DNA of 37,101 bases, taken from assembly GCF_001400735.1 (NCBI RefSeq), contig NZ_LJPW01000114.1, forward strand, positions 1 through 37,101. Direction: 5' to 3'. The notes under the pieces were generated by a model. That model was given only the letters and a program-made list of their open reading frames with translations. It did not search any database and was not told the origin of the DNA. Source of the stretch: Pseudomonas caricapapayae (lineage in GTDB: Bacteria > Pseudomonadota > Gammaproteobacteria > Pseudomonadales > Pseudomonadaceae). This document shows, one piece after another, positions 27,503 through 35,635 of the stretch (position 1 is the first letter of the stretch; every line of letters begins with the position of its first letter). The position numbers were made by a program, and so were the translations under genes.

Positions 27503-27685
27503 TCATCGAGCGGACTTGTGATCCAGCGCTGCGTAGAAATTAGCGCTCTGTTGCAGGTATTTAGCGGTGTAGGTCTGAGTGGCGTGAGTTTTCTTGTCAC
27601 TGACGTCGACACTGGCACTGGCCGGAAGCGCGACGCTCGCCGAGATAGCGGATGCAGCGATGATGGAGAAAAGATTGAAATTCAT
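27503..27685 (-). CDS. Small exported hypothetical protein
   Basis: The 60-residue product starts MNFNLFSIIAASAISASV and has a signal peptide with a likely cut after ALPASA. This leaves a mature peptide of about 35 residues rich in Thr, Lys, Gln and Ala (KKTHATQTYTAKYLQQS). The frame is open to 27793, but the ATG at 27685 has a strong GAGGGGTGA ribosome site 6 bases upstream and gives the signal peptide directly. No family is recognised. It stands alone between the repeat island and the lactonase gene. The good translation signals and clean signal peptide support a real gene. Confidence 0.72.
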   Translation of the reverse strand: MNFNLFSIIAASAISASVALPASASVDVSDKKTHATQTYTAKYLQQSANFYAALDHKSAR

Positions 27686-27819
27686 GTCGGTCACCCCTCT
27701 AGTCTGTCTGTACGCTGGTTTGATGCCTTGACCGTCTTGGCCGTGACTCAAACTTACGCCCGAGGGTGATTCAGCAGAAATCTTTTGTAGCACTAACCCA
27801 TATCATCAAGAATGATAAC

Positions 27820-27852
27820 GGCCCCAGCCCTTGTATCGTGCGGGCTGGAGCC
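27820..27852 (-). terminator. Probable terminator hairpin after the lactonase gene
   Basis: The stem ccagccc/gggctgg, extended by ggc/gcc on the outside (27820-27830 and 27842-27852), lies 8 bases beyond the lactonase stop on the minus strand. It is followed by an AT-rich tail (gttatcattctt) without a long U-run. Termination is likely but less certain than for the other hairpins here. Confidence 0.55.
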
Positions 27853-27860
27853 GAAGCGGA

Positions 27861-29033
27861 TTACTTGTCCGTCAGAAAACGCAGGTAGGAAGGTGCATCT
27901 GCATCGAATTTCTGTACCGTTTCACCGATCTTGCCGCTCTGCGGATCACGGCGTACGGTCACGATCTGGTTGCTCTTCTGATTGGCGAACAGCATGAACT
28001 TGCCGGTCGGATCGAAAGCGAACTCGCGTGGTTCCTTGCCTTCCAGGGAGCGACGCTGAATTTCTTCAAGCTTGCCGCTGGCCTGATCGATGCGGAATAC
28101 CACGACCTGATTCGCGTCACCGCGATTGGTCACGTACAAAAACTTGCCATCGGGTGAGGTGTGCAAGGCGCCTCCACCGTTTTTCTCCTCCACACCCTTG
28201 TTCTTCATATCAACCAGTTGGGTCTGCTTGAAGACGCCGTCGTGGTAGTCAAACACTGCGACCTGCGCGGTCATTTCCAGCACCAGCCAGGCATGCTTGC
28301 CATCACCACTGAACAGCGTATGACGTGGCCCGCTACCGCCAGGCAACTGCACGGTCGGTTCCTTGGCTGGCCGCAATGGCTTGGCCTGGCTGGCGTCGTA
28401 CTGATAAACAAACAGCTTGTCAGCGCCCAGATCGGCCGTCACCACGTACTTGTCATCCGGGGTCGGCACGGCCAGATGCACATGTGACGACATCTGCCGC
28501 TCGCTGTTGACCTTGCTTCCAGGACCCAGCGGCAGCACCTGAACAGCCTCGCTCAACTGACCGTCCTTGCCCACCGGCACCACGGTCAGCGCGCCGCCCG
28601 GGTCCGGGTTTACGGCGTAATTGGCCACGAACAGGTAGCGACCGTCGTAGCTCAGGCTGGAGTGCGTCGGTTCTTCACCGCGGCTTTGAACCTGATTGAT
28701 CGGCGTGATCTGACGGGTTTTCGGGTCGATTGCAAAGCTGCTGACCTTACCCACCACGTCTTTTTGTCCGGGACCGTTTTCATTGACCGCGAACAGGTAG
28801 CGCTGGTCTCTGGAGACAGTCAGCCACGACGGGTTTTCGGCTTTGACCACTTGCAGTGGCTTGGCATCGATCATCCCGGTTTCGCTGTTGAAGGCAAAAC
28901 GGTAGATCCCTTCACTCTTTCCTTGTGTGTAGGAACCCATCAGCAATTCAGTGTCGGGCATGGTCTGGGCCTGCACGGTAAAGGCGCTCATGGCACTGGC
29001 AATCGCCAGCCATGGCAGAAGTTTATGGGGCAT
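27861..29033 (-). CDS. Periplasmic lactonase, seven-bladed beta-propeller (YbhE/Pgl type)
   Basis: The 390-residue protein has a signal peptide (about 1-23, ending FTVQAQ) and the 10_17-type lactonase beta-propeller fold. Repeated blades carry motifs such as GKFLYVTNRGDANQVVVF, DGRYLFVANYAV and the family hallmark SSHVHLAVPTPDDKYVV. Cytoplasmic relatives hydrolyse 6-phosphogluconolactone. The signal peptide here implies a periplasmic enzyme acting on unphosphorylated sugar lactones. That would fit the aldonate catabolism genes 0.5-6 kb to the right, feeding them aldonic acids. The link is inference from position. The ATG at 29033 has an AGGGAT site. The gene ends before a probable terminator hairpin. 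Confidence 0.87.
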   Translation of the reverse strand: MPHKLLPWLAIASAMSAFTVQAQTMPDTELLMGSYTQGKSEGIYRFAFNSETGMIDAKPLQVVKAENPSWLTVSRDQRYLFAVNENGPGQKDVVGKVSSFAIDPKTRQITPINQVQSRGEEPTHSSLSYDGRYLFVANYAVNPDPGGALTVVPVGKDGQLSEAVQVLPLGPGSKVNSERQMSSHVHLAVPTPDDKYVVTADLGADKLFVYQYDASQAKPLRPAKEPTVQLPGGSGPRHTLFSGDGKHAWLVLEMTAQVAVFDYHDGVFKQTQLVDMKNKGVEEKNGGGALHTSPDGKFLYVTNRGDANQVVVFRIDQASGKLEEIQRRSLEGKEPREFAFDPTGKFMLFANQKSNQIVTVRRDPQSGKIGETVQKFDADAPSYLRFLTDK

Positions 29034-29112
29034 GGGGGCATCCCTTTTTGTCGAAATTATTGATGCCTGTTACGGCACTGTCGGGTCTATGACAGCGCCA
29101 GCCCGCATTTAC

Positions 29113-29397
29113 TCACTCGTCCCCGGAATCATCTTCATCAGAAGGGGTGAAAGCGTCCAGGCAGATGATCCGGTGATCGGCGTTACCGTCATTGATCACC
29201 CAGCTTTGCAGCGATTCATCGAAGGTTGCAGCGTCGACTTGCGTTCTGGTGAAGCGCCATACCTTGCGCTCGCGGCCGTCCATGCATTCGATGTTCAGTT
29301 CATCGCCCAGAGAAAAGTCCCAGGCGTGCAGACCGTCGATTTCCAGCATGGTGGTGGCTTCGAGGGCGGCGAGCAGTGTGATGGGCGTGGTGGTCAT
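29113..29397 (-). CDS. Small conserved Pseudomonas protein (DUF5629-like)
   Basis: The 94-residue acidic cytoplasmic protein starts MTTTPITLLAALEATTMLEI and ends with an Asp/Glu-rich tail (DEDDSGDE). It looks like a compact beta-rich domain, with DELNIECMDGRERKVWRFTR centrally. I associate it with the Pseudomonas family DUF5629 from memory, at moderate certainty. The frame is open to 29514, but the upstream part runs into a repeat element, so the ATG at 29397 is the likely start. It lies between the lactonase and the AraD1-like gene, all on the minus strand, but spacing of 79 and 167 bases argues for separate units. Confidence 0.72.
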   Translation of the reverse strand: MTTTPITLLAALEATTMLEIDGLHAWDFSLGDELNIECMDGRERKVWRFTRTQVDAATFDESLQSWVINDGNADHRIICLDAFTPSDEDDSGDE

Positions 29398-29483
29398 GAG
29401 ATTTATCCGGCCAGCAAAAGCGCGAATGATAGGGCAAAAGGCAGGCGCAGATACACTGATCTGCGCTGTCAGACAACCAGGAG

Positions 29484-29533
29484 CGGACGCAGAGCGCCCA
29501 GAAAGGCATGCCAACGCAGAGCGCCGGCACGAT
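29484..29533 (-). repeat. Dispersed double-hairpin repeat, copy D
   Basis: This is a minus-orientation copy: read on the minus strand it shows cggcgctctgcgttgg, then ggcatgcc, then gggcgctctgcgtcc, the same order as in copies A, C and E. It lies in the gap between the DUF5629-like gene and the AraD1-family gene, 31 bases beyond the latter's stop. Confidence 0.65.
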
Positions 29534-29564
29534 GAGCAATCAAACAGGTACTGCGCGCCGGCTC

Positions 29565-30557
29565 TCAGAGCTTGCCGATGCCGCCCGGCTGAAATACTGG
29601 CTCACTCGGTGCCAGACCGTTGACCAGCGGCTGGCCGAACTCGGCCTGGCTGACCTCGAAGCGATCCCCCGGCTGAGTGCGCACGCCGTCGGCAAACGAC
29701 AGGGTCGCGGTGCCGAAAAAGTGCACATGCACATCACCGGGCCTGAGGAACTGGGCGTATTTGAAATGGTGATATTCAAGGTTTTCCAGGCTGTGGCACA
29801 TATTGGCCTCGCCGCTTAGGAACTCTTTCTCCCACAGCACTTGTCCGTCGCGCCAGATCCGGCTGGTGCCCGTCAGGCTCTGGGGCAGCTCGCCAACGCG
29901 CAGCTCCGGCCCGAATGAACAGGCGCGCAGTTTCGAATGCGCCAGATACAGATAATTGCGACGCTCCATGACGTGGTCGGAATACTCGTTGCCGATGGCG
30001 AAGCCCAGCCGGTAAGGCTTGCGGTCATGACCGATCACGTACAGGCCACTCAGCTCCGGCTCTTCCCCGCCGTCCTCGGCAAAGGGTGGCAATGAAAACG
30101 AATGCCCCGGCCGCACGACAATGCTGCCGTCACCTTTGTAGAACCATTCCGGCTGAACACCCGCCTGCCCCGCCGCTGGCTTGCCGCCTTCCACGCCCCA
30201 TTTGAAGATGCGCATGGTGTCGGTCATCGTGGCTTCGTCGCCGGACTGCTGGTGCATCTTGTCGCGCGCCGACGCGCTGCCCAGATGCGTCAGCCCAGTA
30301 CCGCTGACCAGCAAATGCGCCGGGTCAGGATGGTCGAGCGGCGGCAGAATCCGCAGTTCTCTCAGCAGTTGCGGGTAATCGTGGGTCTCGCCCACGCCAC
30401 GCTGTTCGACCTGACGCGCCAGCACAGAACCTGCCTCGATAGCCGCCAGAGCCAGCTCGCGAACACTCTCGACACCCAGTACCTCACGTACCTGATCACC
30501 GTCGACCAGCCCGACCCGGCGCTGACCATCACTCAATTCAAATTGCACTAACCGCAT
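29565..30557 (-). CDS. AraD1/GguC-type fumarylacetoacetate hydrolase-family enzyme
   Basis: The 330-residue protein belongs to the FAH superfamily, in the subgroup named AraD1 or GguC. These are found with sugar-acid genes and linked to dehydration of 2-keto-3-deoxy-pentonates to 2-oxoglutarate semialdehyde. Central motifs are PEWFYKGDG, AEDGGEEPELSGLYVIG and LGFAIGNEYSDHVMER. The acidic residues there correspond to the metal ligands of the FAH fold. The ATG at 30557 has an AAGGAGC site 7 bases upstream; the frame extends a further 6 codons to 30575. It lies 76 bases downstream of the MFS transporter on the same strand. The exact substrate is unproven, but the dehydratase gene at 32162 should make the 2-keto-3-deoxy acid it would use. 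Confidence 0.85.
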   Translation of the reverse strand: MRLVQFELSDGQRRVGLVDGDQVREVLGVESVRELALAAIEAGSVLARQVEQRGVGETHDYPQLLRELRILPPLDHPDPAHLLVSGTGLTHLGSASARDKMHQQSGDEATMTDTMRIFKWGVEGGKPAAGQAGVQPEWFYKGDGSIVVRPGHSFSLPPFAEDGGEEPELSGLYVIGHDRKPYRLGFAIGNEYSDHVMERRNYLYLAHSKLRACSFGPELRVGELPQSLTGTSRIWRDGQVLWEKEFLSGEANMCHSLENLEYHHFKYAQFLRPGDVHVHFFGTATLSFADGVRTQPGDRFEVSQAEFGQPLVNGLAPSEPVFQPGGIGKL

Positions 30558-30633
30558 GAAATGCTCCTTACACAATCATTGAAAACGCCCAGGTCGACCG
30601 CTTCTTGCCGCTTCGCTTATAGCGTGCGGCTGT

Positions 30634-31941
30634 TCACCTGGCACTCGCCGCGAACTCGTCTGCCGGCAGCACATGCTTGCGCTCCAGCACGTGATAAACG
30701 ATCCCGGTCAGCAGCAGCCCGAACACCATCACGCCTGACAGGAAGTACAGGCCCGACGCCAGACTGCCGGTGATTTCCTTCAGCGCACCGATCACGAACG
30801 GGCCGATGTAGCCGCCCAGATTGCCGACCGAATTGATCAGCGCGATACCGGCTGCAGCACTGGCACCGGCGAAGAACCGCCCCGGCAAGGTCCAGAACAC
30901 CGCCGTGCAAGAGAACAGCGCAAAGGCCACGACACACAGCGCAGCCAGTTGCGCCACCGGCATGGTCAGCCAGGCACTGCAGAACAGGCCGATGGCCCCC
31001 AGCACATACAGCACCGCCAGGTGCCCGTAACGGTCATTGAGCCGGTCGGAACTGCGCGGCACGATCAGCAGGCCAATGATGCCGAAGATGTAGGGCACCG
31101 AAGATACGAAGCCTGTCGTCAGGTCACTGCCACCAAACTGTTTGATCAGCGTTGGCAACCACAGGCCCAGACCGTAGATGCTCAACGTCACCGGCAGATA
31201 GAAAAGCGCCAGCAGCAGCACACGCTTGTCCTTCAAGGCGTGCAACGGATTGCCGTGGCGAGTCTGACCGTATTCTTCCAGGTCCTTTTTCAGTTCGCCG
31301 GTCAGCCAGTCTTTCTCGGTCTGATCCATCCACTTGACCTGCTGCGGACCATCCGGCAGCCAGCGCAGCACTGGCCAGGTGAGCAGAATCGCCGGAGTAC
31401 CGATCACGATGAACAGCCACTGCCAGCCATGCAGACCGAATATGCCGTCCATCCCCAGCAAACCACCGGATACGGGACCGGTGATCATCATGGCAATGGG
31501 TTGCGACAGAATGAAAAGGCCGAGGATCTTGCCGCGATGGCGCACCGGAAACCACTGGGTGATGTAGTACAGCACTCCGGGAAAGAAGCCCGCTTCGGCC
31601 GCCCCCAACAAAAAGCGCATCACATAGAAACTGTGAGGCCCCTGCACGAAGGCCATGCCAATGGTGATTGCGCCCCAGGTGATCATGATTCGCGCGAACC
31701 AGCGGCGCGCGCCGAAACGCTCGAGCATCAGATTGCTGGGGATTTCAAGCAGGAAGTAGCCGATGAAGAACAGCCCGGCACCCAGCCCGTAGGCAGCATC
31801 GCCGATACCAATGTCTGCGCCCATGTGCAGCTTGGCGAAGCCCACGGCAGAGCGGTCCACATAGGCGATCAAGTACAGCAGGATAAGGAAAGGAATCAGT
31901 TTGAACGTGATGCGGCGTATAAGCCGCAGTTCCTGGCTCAT
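30634..31941 (-). CDS. MFS transporter, anion:cation symporter (ACS) family
   Basis: The 435-residue inner-membrane protein has 12 predicted helices, with a central charged loop around residues 195-240. The N-terminal stretch YLIAYVDRSAVGFAKLHMGADIG and GYFLLEIPSNLMLERFGARRW are typical of ACS members that import organic acids such as hexuronates, galactonate, tartrate or phthalate with a proton. Its position, divergent from an aldonate dehydratase and upstream of an FAH-family enzyme, points to uptake of a sugar acid. A GGGAGACC site precedes the ATG at 31941. It is transcribed with the AraD1-type gene. The ion and substrate cannot be read from the sequence. Confidence 0.88.
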   Translation of the reverse strand: MSQELRLIRRITFKLIPFLILLYLIAYVDRSAVGFAKLHMGADIGIGDAAYGLGAGLFFIGYFLLEIPSNLMLERFGARRWFARIMITWGAITIGMAFVQGPHSFYVMRFLLGAAEAGFFPGVLYYITQWFPVRHRGKILGLFILSQPIAMMITGPVSGGLLGMDGIFGLHGWQWLFIVIGTPAILLTWPVLRWLPDGPQQVKWMDQTEKDWLTGELKKDLEEYGQTRHGNPLHALKDKRVLLLALFYLPVTLSIYGLGLWLPTLIKQFGGSDLTTGFVSSVPYIFGIIGLLIVPRSSDRLNDRYGHLAVLYVLGAIGLFCSAWLTMPVAQLAALCVVAFALFSCTAVFWTLPGRFFAGASAAAGIALINSVGNLGGYIGPFVIGALKEITGSLASGLYFLSGVMVFGLLLTGIVYHVLERKHVLPADEFAASAR

Positions 31942-32055
31942 GTAGGCGGTCTCCCATTGTTTTTGTTATGGAACCTGCGGGGATCGCCTCTGTGCCTGGA
32001 GGCTGAATGAAGCTGCACATGCGCCAGGATGATCCCTCGTCTGCAATCGACTATA

Positions 32056-32066
32056 TAGTAATACTA
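32056..32066. promoter_or_regulatory. Predicted FadR/GntR-type operator in the divergent promoter
   Basis: TAGTAATACTA fits the FadR-subfamily consensus TNGTNNNACNA exactly and sits inside a 13-bp perfect palindrome (32055-32067). It lies between the divergent MFS transporter and dehydratase genes, so one bound dimer could control both directions. The regulator encoded at 33999 is the natural candidate. Confidence 0.65.
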
Positions 32067-32161
32067 TTTGAACTGACAACTCTTCCAATACGCGTTTTTT
32101 AGGCTTACCTTAGCCAGCAGCATCGCCATTAAGTCTTACAATAAGAGAAAGAGAGCCGATC

Positions 32162-33904
32162 ATGTCTGACTCCGATAAAAAACCGACCCTCCGTTCTGCC
32201 CAGTGGTTTGGCACCGCCGACAAGAATGGCTTCATGTACCGTAGCTGGATGAAGAACCAGGGCATTGCCGACCATCAGTTTCAGGGCAAGCCGATAATCG
32301 GTATTTGCAACACCTGGTCGGAGCTGACCCCCTGCAATGCGCATTTCCGGCAGATCGCCGAGCACGTCAAGCGTGGCGTGATCGAAGCCGGTGGCTGGCC
32401 GGTGGAGTTCCCGGTGTTTTCCAATGGCGAATCCAACCTGCGCCCGACGGCCATGTTTACCCGTAACCTGGCGAGCATGGACGTCGAAGAAGCGATTCGC
32501 GGCAACCCTATCGATGGCGTCGTTCTGCTGACCGGTTGCGACAAAACCACGCCTGCCCTGTTGATGGGTGCTGCCAGTTGTGACATCCCTGCCATCGTCG
32601 TGACCGGTGGACCGATGCTCAACGGCAAGCATCAGGGCAAGGACATTGGTGCCGGAACCATCGTCTGGCAGATGCATGAGTCGTACAAGGCCGGGACCAT
32701 CAGCCTGGATGAGTTTCTGTCCGCCGAAGCCGGCATGTCGCGCTCGGCAGGCACCTGCAACACCATGGGCACGGCCTCGACCATGGCCTGCATGGCCGAA
32801 GCGCTGGGTACTTCATTGCCGCATAACGCCGCCATTCCTGCTGTGGATTCGCGCCGTTACGTGCTGGCGCACATGTCCGGCATGCGTGCGGTGGACATGG
32901 TCCGCGAAGACCTGCGCCTGTCGAAGATTCTTACCAAGGCGGCGTTCGAAAATGCGATCCGGGTCAACGCGGCCATCGGCGGCTCGACCAACGCCGTTAT
33001 CCACTTGAAAGCCATTGCCGGACGCATCGGCGTCGATCTGGATCTGGATGACTGGTCACGGATGGGCCGTGGCATGCCGACCATCGTTGACCTGCAACCT
33101 TCCGGACGCTTCCTGATGGAAGAGTTCTACTACGCCGGTGGTCTGCCTGCCGTCCTGCGGCGCATGAACGAAGCCAACCTGCTGCCCAACCCCGACGCAC
33201 TGACCGTGAACGGCAAAAGCATCGGCGAAAATACCTGCAATTCACCGATCTATGGCGAGGATCAGGTGATTCGTGCGCTGGACAACCCGATTCGCGCCGA
33301 CGGCGGCATCTGTGTCCTGCGCGGCAACCTCGCGCCACTTGGCGCTGTCCTCAAGCCTTCGGCTGCCACACCGGCATTGATGCAGCACCGTGGCCGTGCG
33401 GTGGTGTTCGAGAATTTCGAGATGTACAAAGCGCGGATCAACGATCCGGATCTGGACATCGACGCCACATCGGTAATGGTCCTCAAGAACTGCGGACCCA
33501 AGGGTTATCCGGGTATGGCCGAGGTTGGCAACATGGGTCTGCCGGCCAAACTGCTCGCTCAGGGCGTCACTGACATGGTGCGTATTTCTGATGCGCGCAT
33601 GAGCGGCACGGCTTACGGCACGGTGGTTCTGCATGTGGCACCGGAAGCCGCAGCGGGTGGCCCGCTGGCCGTGGTTCAGGAAGGCGACTGGATCGAACTC
33701 GACTGTGCCGGCGGCCGCTTGCATCTGGACATCCCGGAAGCCGAACTGGCTGCGCGCCTCGCCGATTGGCAGGCCCCGCCACAATTGTTGCTGGGCGGCT
33801 ATCGTCAACTGTACGTGGACCGGGTGATGCAGGCCGATCAGGGCTGCGATTTCGATTTCCTGGTCGGCTGCAGGGGTTCCGAAGTGCCACGCCACTCGCA
33901 TTGA
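32162..33904 (+). CDS. IlvD/Edd-family aldonate dehydratase (L-arabinonate dehydratase-like)
   Basis: The 580-residue protein is a Fe-S dependent dehydratase that should convert an aldonic acid to its 2-keto-3-deoxy derivative. The [2Fe-2S] ligands are C58 (TPCNAHF), C126 (GCDKTTP, followed by the Mg-binding Lys K128) and C199 (GTCNTMG). These spacings agree with the Rhizobium L-arabinonate dehydratase as I recall it (C59, C127, C200). The C-terminal motif RISDARMSGTAYG carries the catalytic Ser. The neighbours, an ACS transporter, AraD1-type enzyme and GntR regulator, support sugar-acid catabolism. Arabinonate is the best guess, but galactonate, xylonate or fuconate dehydratases share the fold. 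An AGAGAG site precedes the ATG. Confidence 0.88.
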   Translation: MSDSDKKPTLRSAQWFGTADKNGFMYRSWMKNQGIADHQFQGKPIIGICNTWSELTPCNAHFRQIAEHVKRGVIEAGGWPVEFPVFSNGESNLRPTAMFTRNLASMDVEEAIRGNPIDGVVLLTGCDKTTPALLMGAASCDIPAIVVTGGPMLNGKHQGKDIGAGTIVWQMHESYKAGTISLDEFLSAEAGMSRSAGTCNTMGTASTMACMAEALGTSLPHNAAIPAVDSRRYVLAHMSGMRAVDMVREDLRLSKILTKAAFENAIRVNAAIGGSTNAVIHLKAIAGRIGVDLDLDDWSRMGRGMPTIVDLQPSGRFLMEEFYYAGGLPAVLRRMNEANLLPNPDALTVNGKSIGENTCNSPIYGEDQVIRALDNPIRADGGICVLRGNLAPLGAVLKPSAATPALMQHRGRAVVFENFEMYKARINDPDLDIDATSVMVLKNCGPKGYPGMAEVGNMGLPAKLLAQGVTDMVRISDARMSGTAYGTVVLHVAPEAAAGGPLAVVQEGDWIELDCAGGRLHLDIPEAELAARLADWQAPPQLLLGGYRQLYVDRVMQADQGCDFDFLVGCRGSEVPRHSH

Positions 33905-33909
33905 ACGAA

Positions 33910-33941
33910 ACGGCGGTCGCCTGACGCAGGTGGCCGCCGCA
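33910..33941 (+). other. Strong hairpin between the dehydratase and gntR genes
   Basis: Starting 6 bases after the dehydratase stop, cggcgg and cgcctg pair with caggtg and ccgccg to form a long, slightly bulged GC-rich stem. No T-run follows; aaccgttt does, complementary to the preceding aaacgg. It may stabilise the upstream mRNA or partially terminate, lowering regulator expression. Confidence 0.5.
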
Positions 33942-33998
33942 ACCGTTTCGCGATGGTATGATGCCCAGCAATCACCGCCAGGACCGAATTGCGTTCTC

Positions 33999-34712
33999 AT
34001 GGATTACCGAAAGCCTTCCGACCGTAAAAGCATGCACGCGCGCATTGTCCAGGAACTGGGCATGCAGATCGTATCCGGGCGTTTCAAGCCTGACGAAAAA
34101 CTGCCTGCCGAAGCGCTGCTCTGCGAAGAGTATGCCGTCAGCCGTCCAGTGCTGCGTGAAGCCACACGGGTTCTGGTCGCCAAGGGGCTGGTTTACTCGC
34201 GTCCACGCGTCGGCACAGTGGTCAAGGCCCGACGCGAATGGCACCTGCTGGACCCGGATGTGCTGCATTGGGTCATGCAAAGCTCGCCACAGAATGAATT
34301 CTTCAACCTGCTGACCAGCGTGCGCGCAGTCATAGAGCCTGCGGTCGCAGCCTTGGCCGCGCAACATGCCACGGACGCAGAAATCGAGTCGATCCACGAA
34401 GCCTACCTGCGCATGGAAGCCGCACCGACGCCGGAAGACCTGCTGCAACCCGATCTCGACTTCCACAGCCGCATCGCCGACGCCACCCACAACGACCTGC
34501 TGGCACACTTGTGCAACATGCTCTCACTGGCGTTGCGCGAAGCGCTCAAATACTCCAACAAACGCCCCAATCTGCACGAACTGGCCATGCCCCGCCACAA
34601 AGCCATCCTCACCGCCATCCAGAACCGCGACGCACTGGGCGCACGCCATGCTTCGCTGGTGCAACTGGACGATGCGCGCAATGCGCTGAGTGTGGTGCTG
34701 GGGGGCGGTTGA
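33999..34712 (+). CDS. GntR-family (FadR/FCD subfamily) transcriptional regulator
   Basis: The 237-residue protein has an N-terminal winged helix (about 10-75) with LPAEALLCEEYAVSRPVLREA and VYSRPRVGTVV. The C-terminal FCD ligand-binding helical bundle includes the metal-binding residues in DLDFHSRIADATHN and MPRHKAIL. It is most similar in layout to regulators of aldonate and hexuronate pathways (DgoR/LgoR/UxuR types). It probably represses the transporter and dehydratase genes through the operator at 32056 and is released by an aldonate or keto-deoxy acid. The open frame starts at 33930, but MDYRKPSDRKSMHARIV from ATG 33999 is the more natural N-terminus. A -10-like TATGAT lies at 33957, so it may also have its own promoter. 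Confidence 0.88.
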   Translation: MDYRKPSDRKSMHARIVQELGMQIVSGRFKPDEKLPAEALLCEEYAVSRPVLREATRVLVAKGLVYSRPRVGTVVKARREWHLLDPDVLHWVMQSSPQNEFFNLLTSVRAVIEPAVAALAAQHATDAEIESIHEAYLRMEAAPTPEDLLQPDLDFHSRIADATHNDLLAHLCNMLSLALREALKYSNKRPNLHELAMPRHKAILTAIQNRDALGARHASLVQLDDARNALSVVLGGG

Positions 34713-35042
34713 TCGACAGGTTCGACTGAATCGATAACCTTCAGGCCTGTCTACTCGCTGTGTTTATCAATCAGGCATCGCGAACCCTGACAATTGCTGA
34801 AACCCGACGCTTACTTGATATTTCCGTGGGAAATATCCAGCCCATTCGTAAGATATTTATTAGCCCGGCGTAAGCTCAGTCCCTAATCACTCCAGATAGC
34901 GATCTGCTATTTGCGAACATATAAAGTAATGATATCTCTCCCTGCACATTAATTAACACACCGCGCCTGTTCATACACGTCGATTAAACCTGTCGGACGT
35001 GAGGAATTCGTGCAACTGATAACAGTGTGCAGGGAGCATTGC
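34713..35042. other. AT-rich intergenic region before the PAAR module
   Basis: These 330 bases have no plausible ORF and are clearly richer in A/T than the flanking metabolic genes. Besides the 21-bp palindrome at 34817-34837 there is a small hairpin atagc/gctat (34896-34910) and an AT-rich stretch near 34919-34935 that may hold the promoter of the PAAR gene. No -35/-10 pair is good enough to report. Confidence 0.4.
34817..34837. promoter_or_regulatory. Perfect 9+9 bp palindrome (possible operator)
   Basis: The sequence is gatatttcc-gtg-ggaaatatc, a perfect inverted repeat with a 3-base centre. It lies 105 bases after the gntR stop and 206 bases before the PAAR gene. With no U-run, it is a better candidate for a dimeric regulator site than for a terminator. 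Confidence 0.45.
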
Positions 35043-35630
35043 ATGAAACTTCTGGCCATCGTTCAGGGCGATACCACAGACCACGGAGGGTCTGTTATCA
35101 ATGGCGATCAAACAAAGCTTATCAATGGTTTCCCCGTAGCGCACAGAGGCGGTGAAGTCATCTGTCCGCTGCATGGTGCCAGCAAAATCATCGGCGAAGA
35201 AAACAACTTCCATCTCGAAGGAAACATCATCGCACTGGAACGCGATCTGACCAGTTGTGGGGCTCGGTTGATATCCAGGCAACAAAACTTCTTTTGGATC
35301 GAAAGGCGGTCCAGTGCTGTGGGGGCTGCGCCCGACAGTTCGGCCGGCCTTCATCAGGAGGTGGCCAGCGACGAAGGTGGGGTGCACGGCTGCGTACAGG
35401 CCATTGATTCGTTGCTGAGCCCGCAGAACTCAATGGCATGCGACGAACGTTTTCGTCTGTTCAACCAACAGCGTTCCAGCCTTGGCCATCTGGGCTATGT
35501 GGTGATGCAAGACCAACGCTGCACTGCCTTCGGCGCGCTTGACCTGCAAGGCTACAGCCGCAGCCATACAAGCCCCGCGGTCACCGCTCTACAACTCGCA
35601 ACCACCGCCCCTTGGCCGGTCATGGAGTAA
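35043..35630 (+). CDS. PAAR-domain protein with C-terminal extension
   Basis: The first 85 or so residues of this 195-residue protein form a PAAR domain, the tip of the type VI secretion spike. Signature motifs are GDTTDHGGSVINGD, INGFPVAHRGG, CPLHG and CGARL; likely metal ligands include H14, C41, H44 and C72. The remaining ~110 residues (GLHQEVASDEGGVHG...LGHLGYVVMQDQRC) match no domain I know and may bind or present the following gene product. The frame is open from 35010, but ATG 35043 has an AGGGAGC site and gives the PAAR N-terminus. The next gene begins 5 bases after the stop. No other T6SS genes are in the window, so this is an orphan spike module. Confidence 0.87.
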   Translation: MKLLAIVQGDTTDHGGSVINGDQTKLINGFPVAHRGGEVICPLHGASKIIGEENNFHLEGNIIALERDLTSCGARLISRQQNFFWIERRSSAVGAAPDSSAGLHQEVASDEGGVHGCVQAIDSLLSPQNSMACDERFRLFNQQRSSLGHLGYVVMQDQRCTAFGALDLQGYSRSHTSPAVTALQLATTAPWPVME

Positions 35631-35635
35631 CCCCG

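Noticed and set aside
30949..32010. 353-codon plus-strand ORF opposite the MFS transporter
   Set aside because: It is antisense to a clear membrane transporter and has no domain or translation signal.
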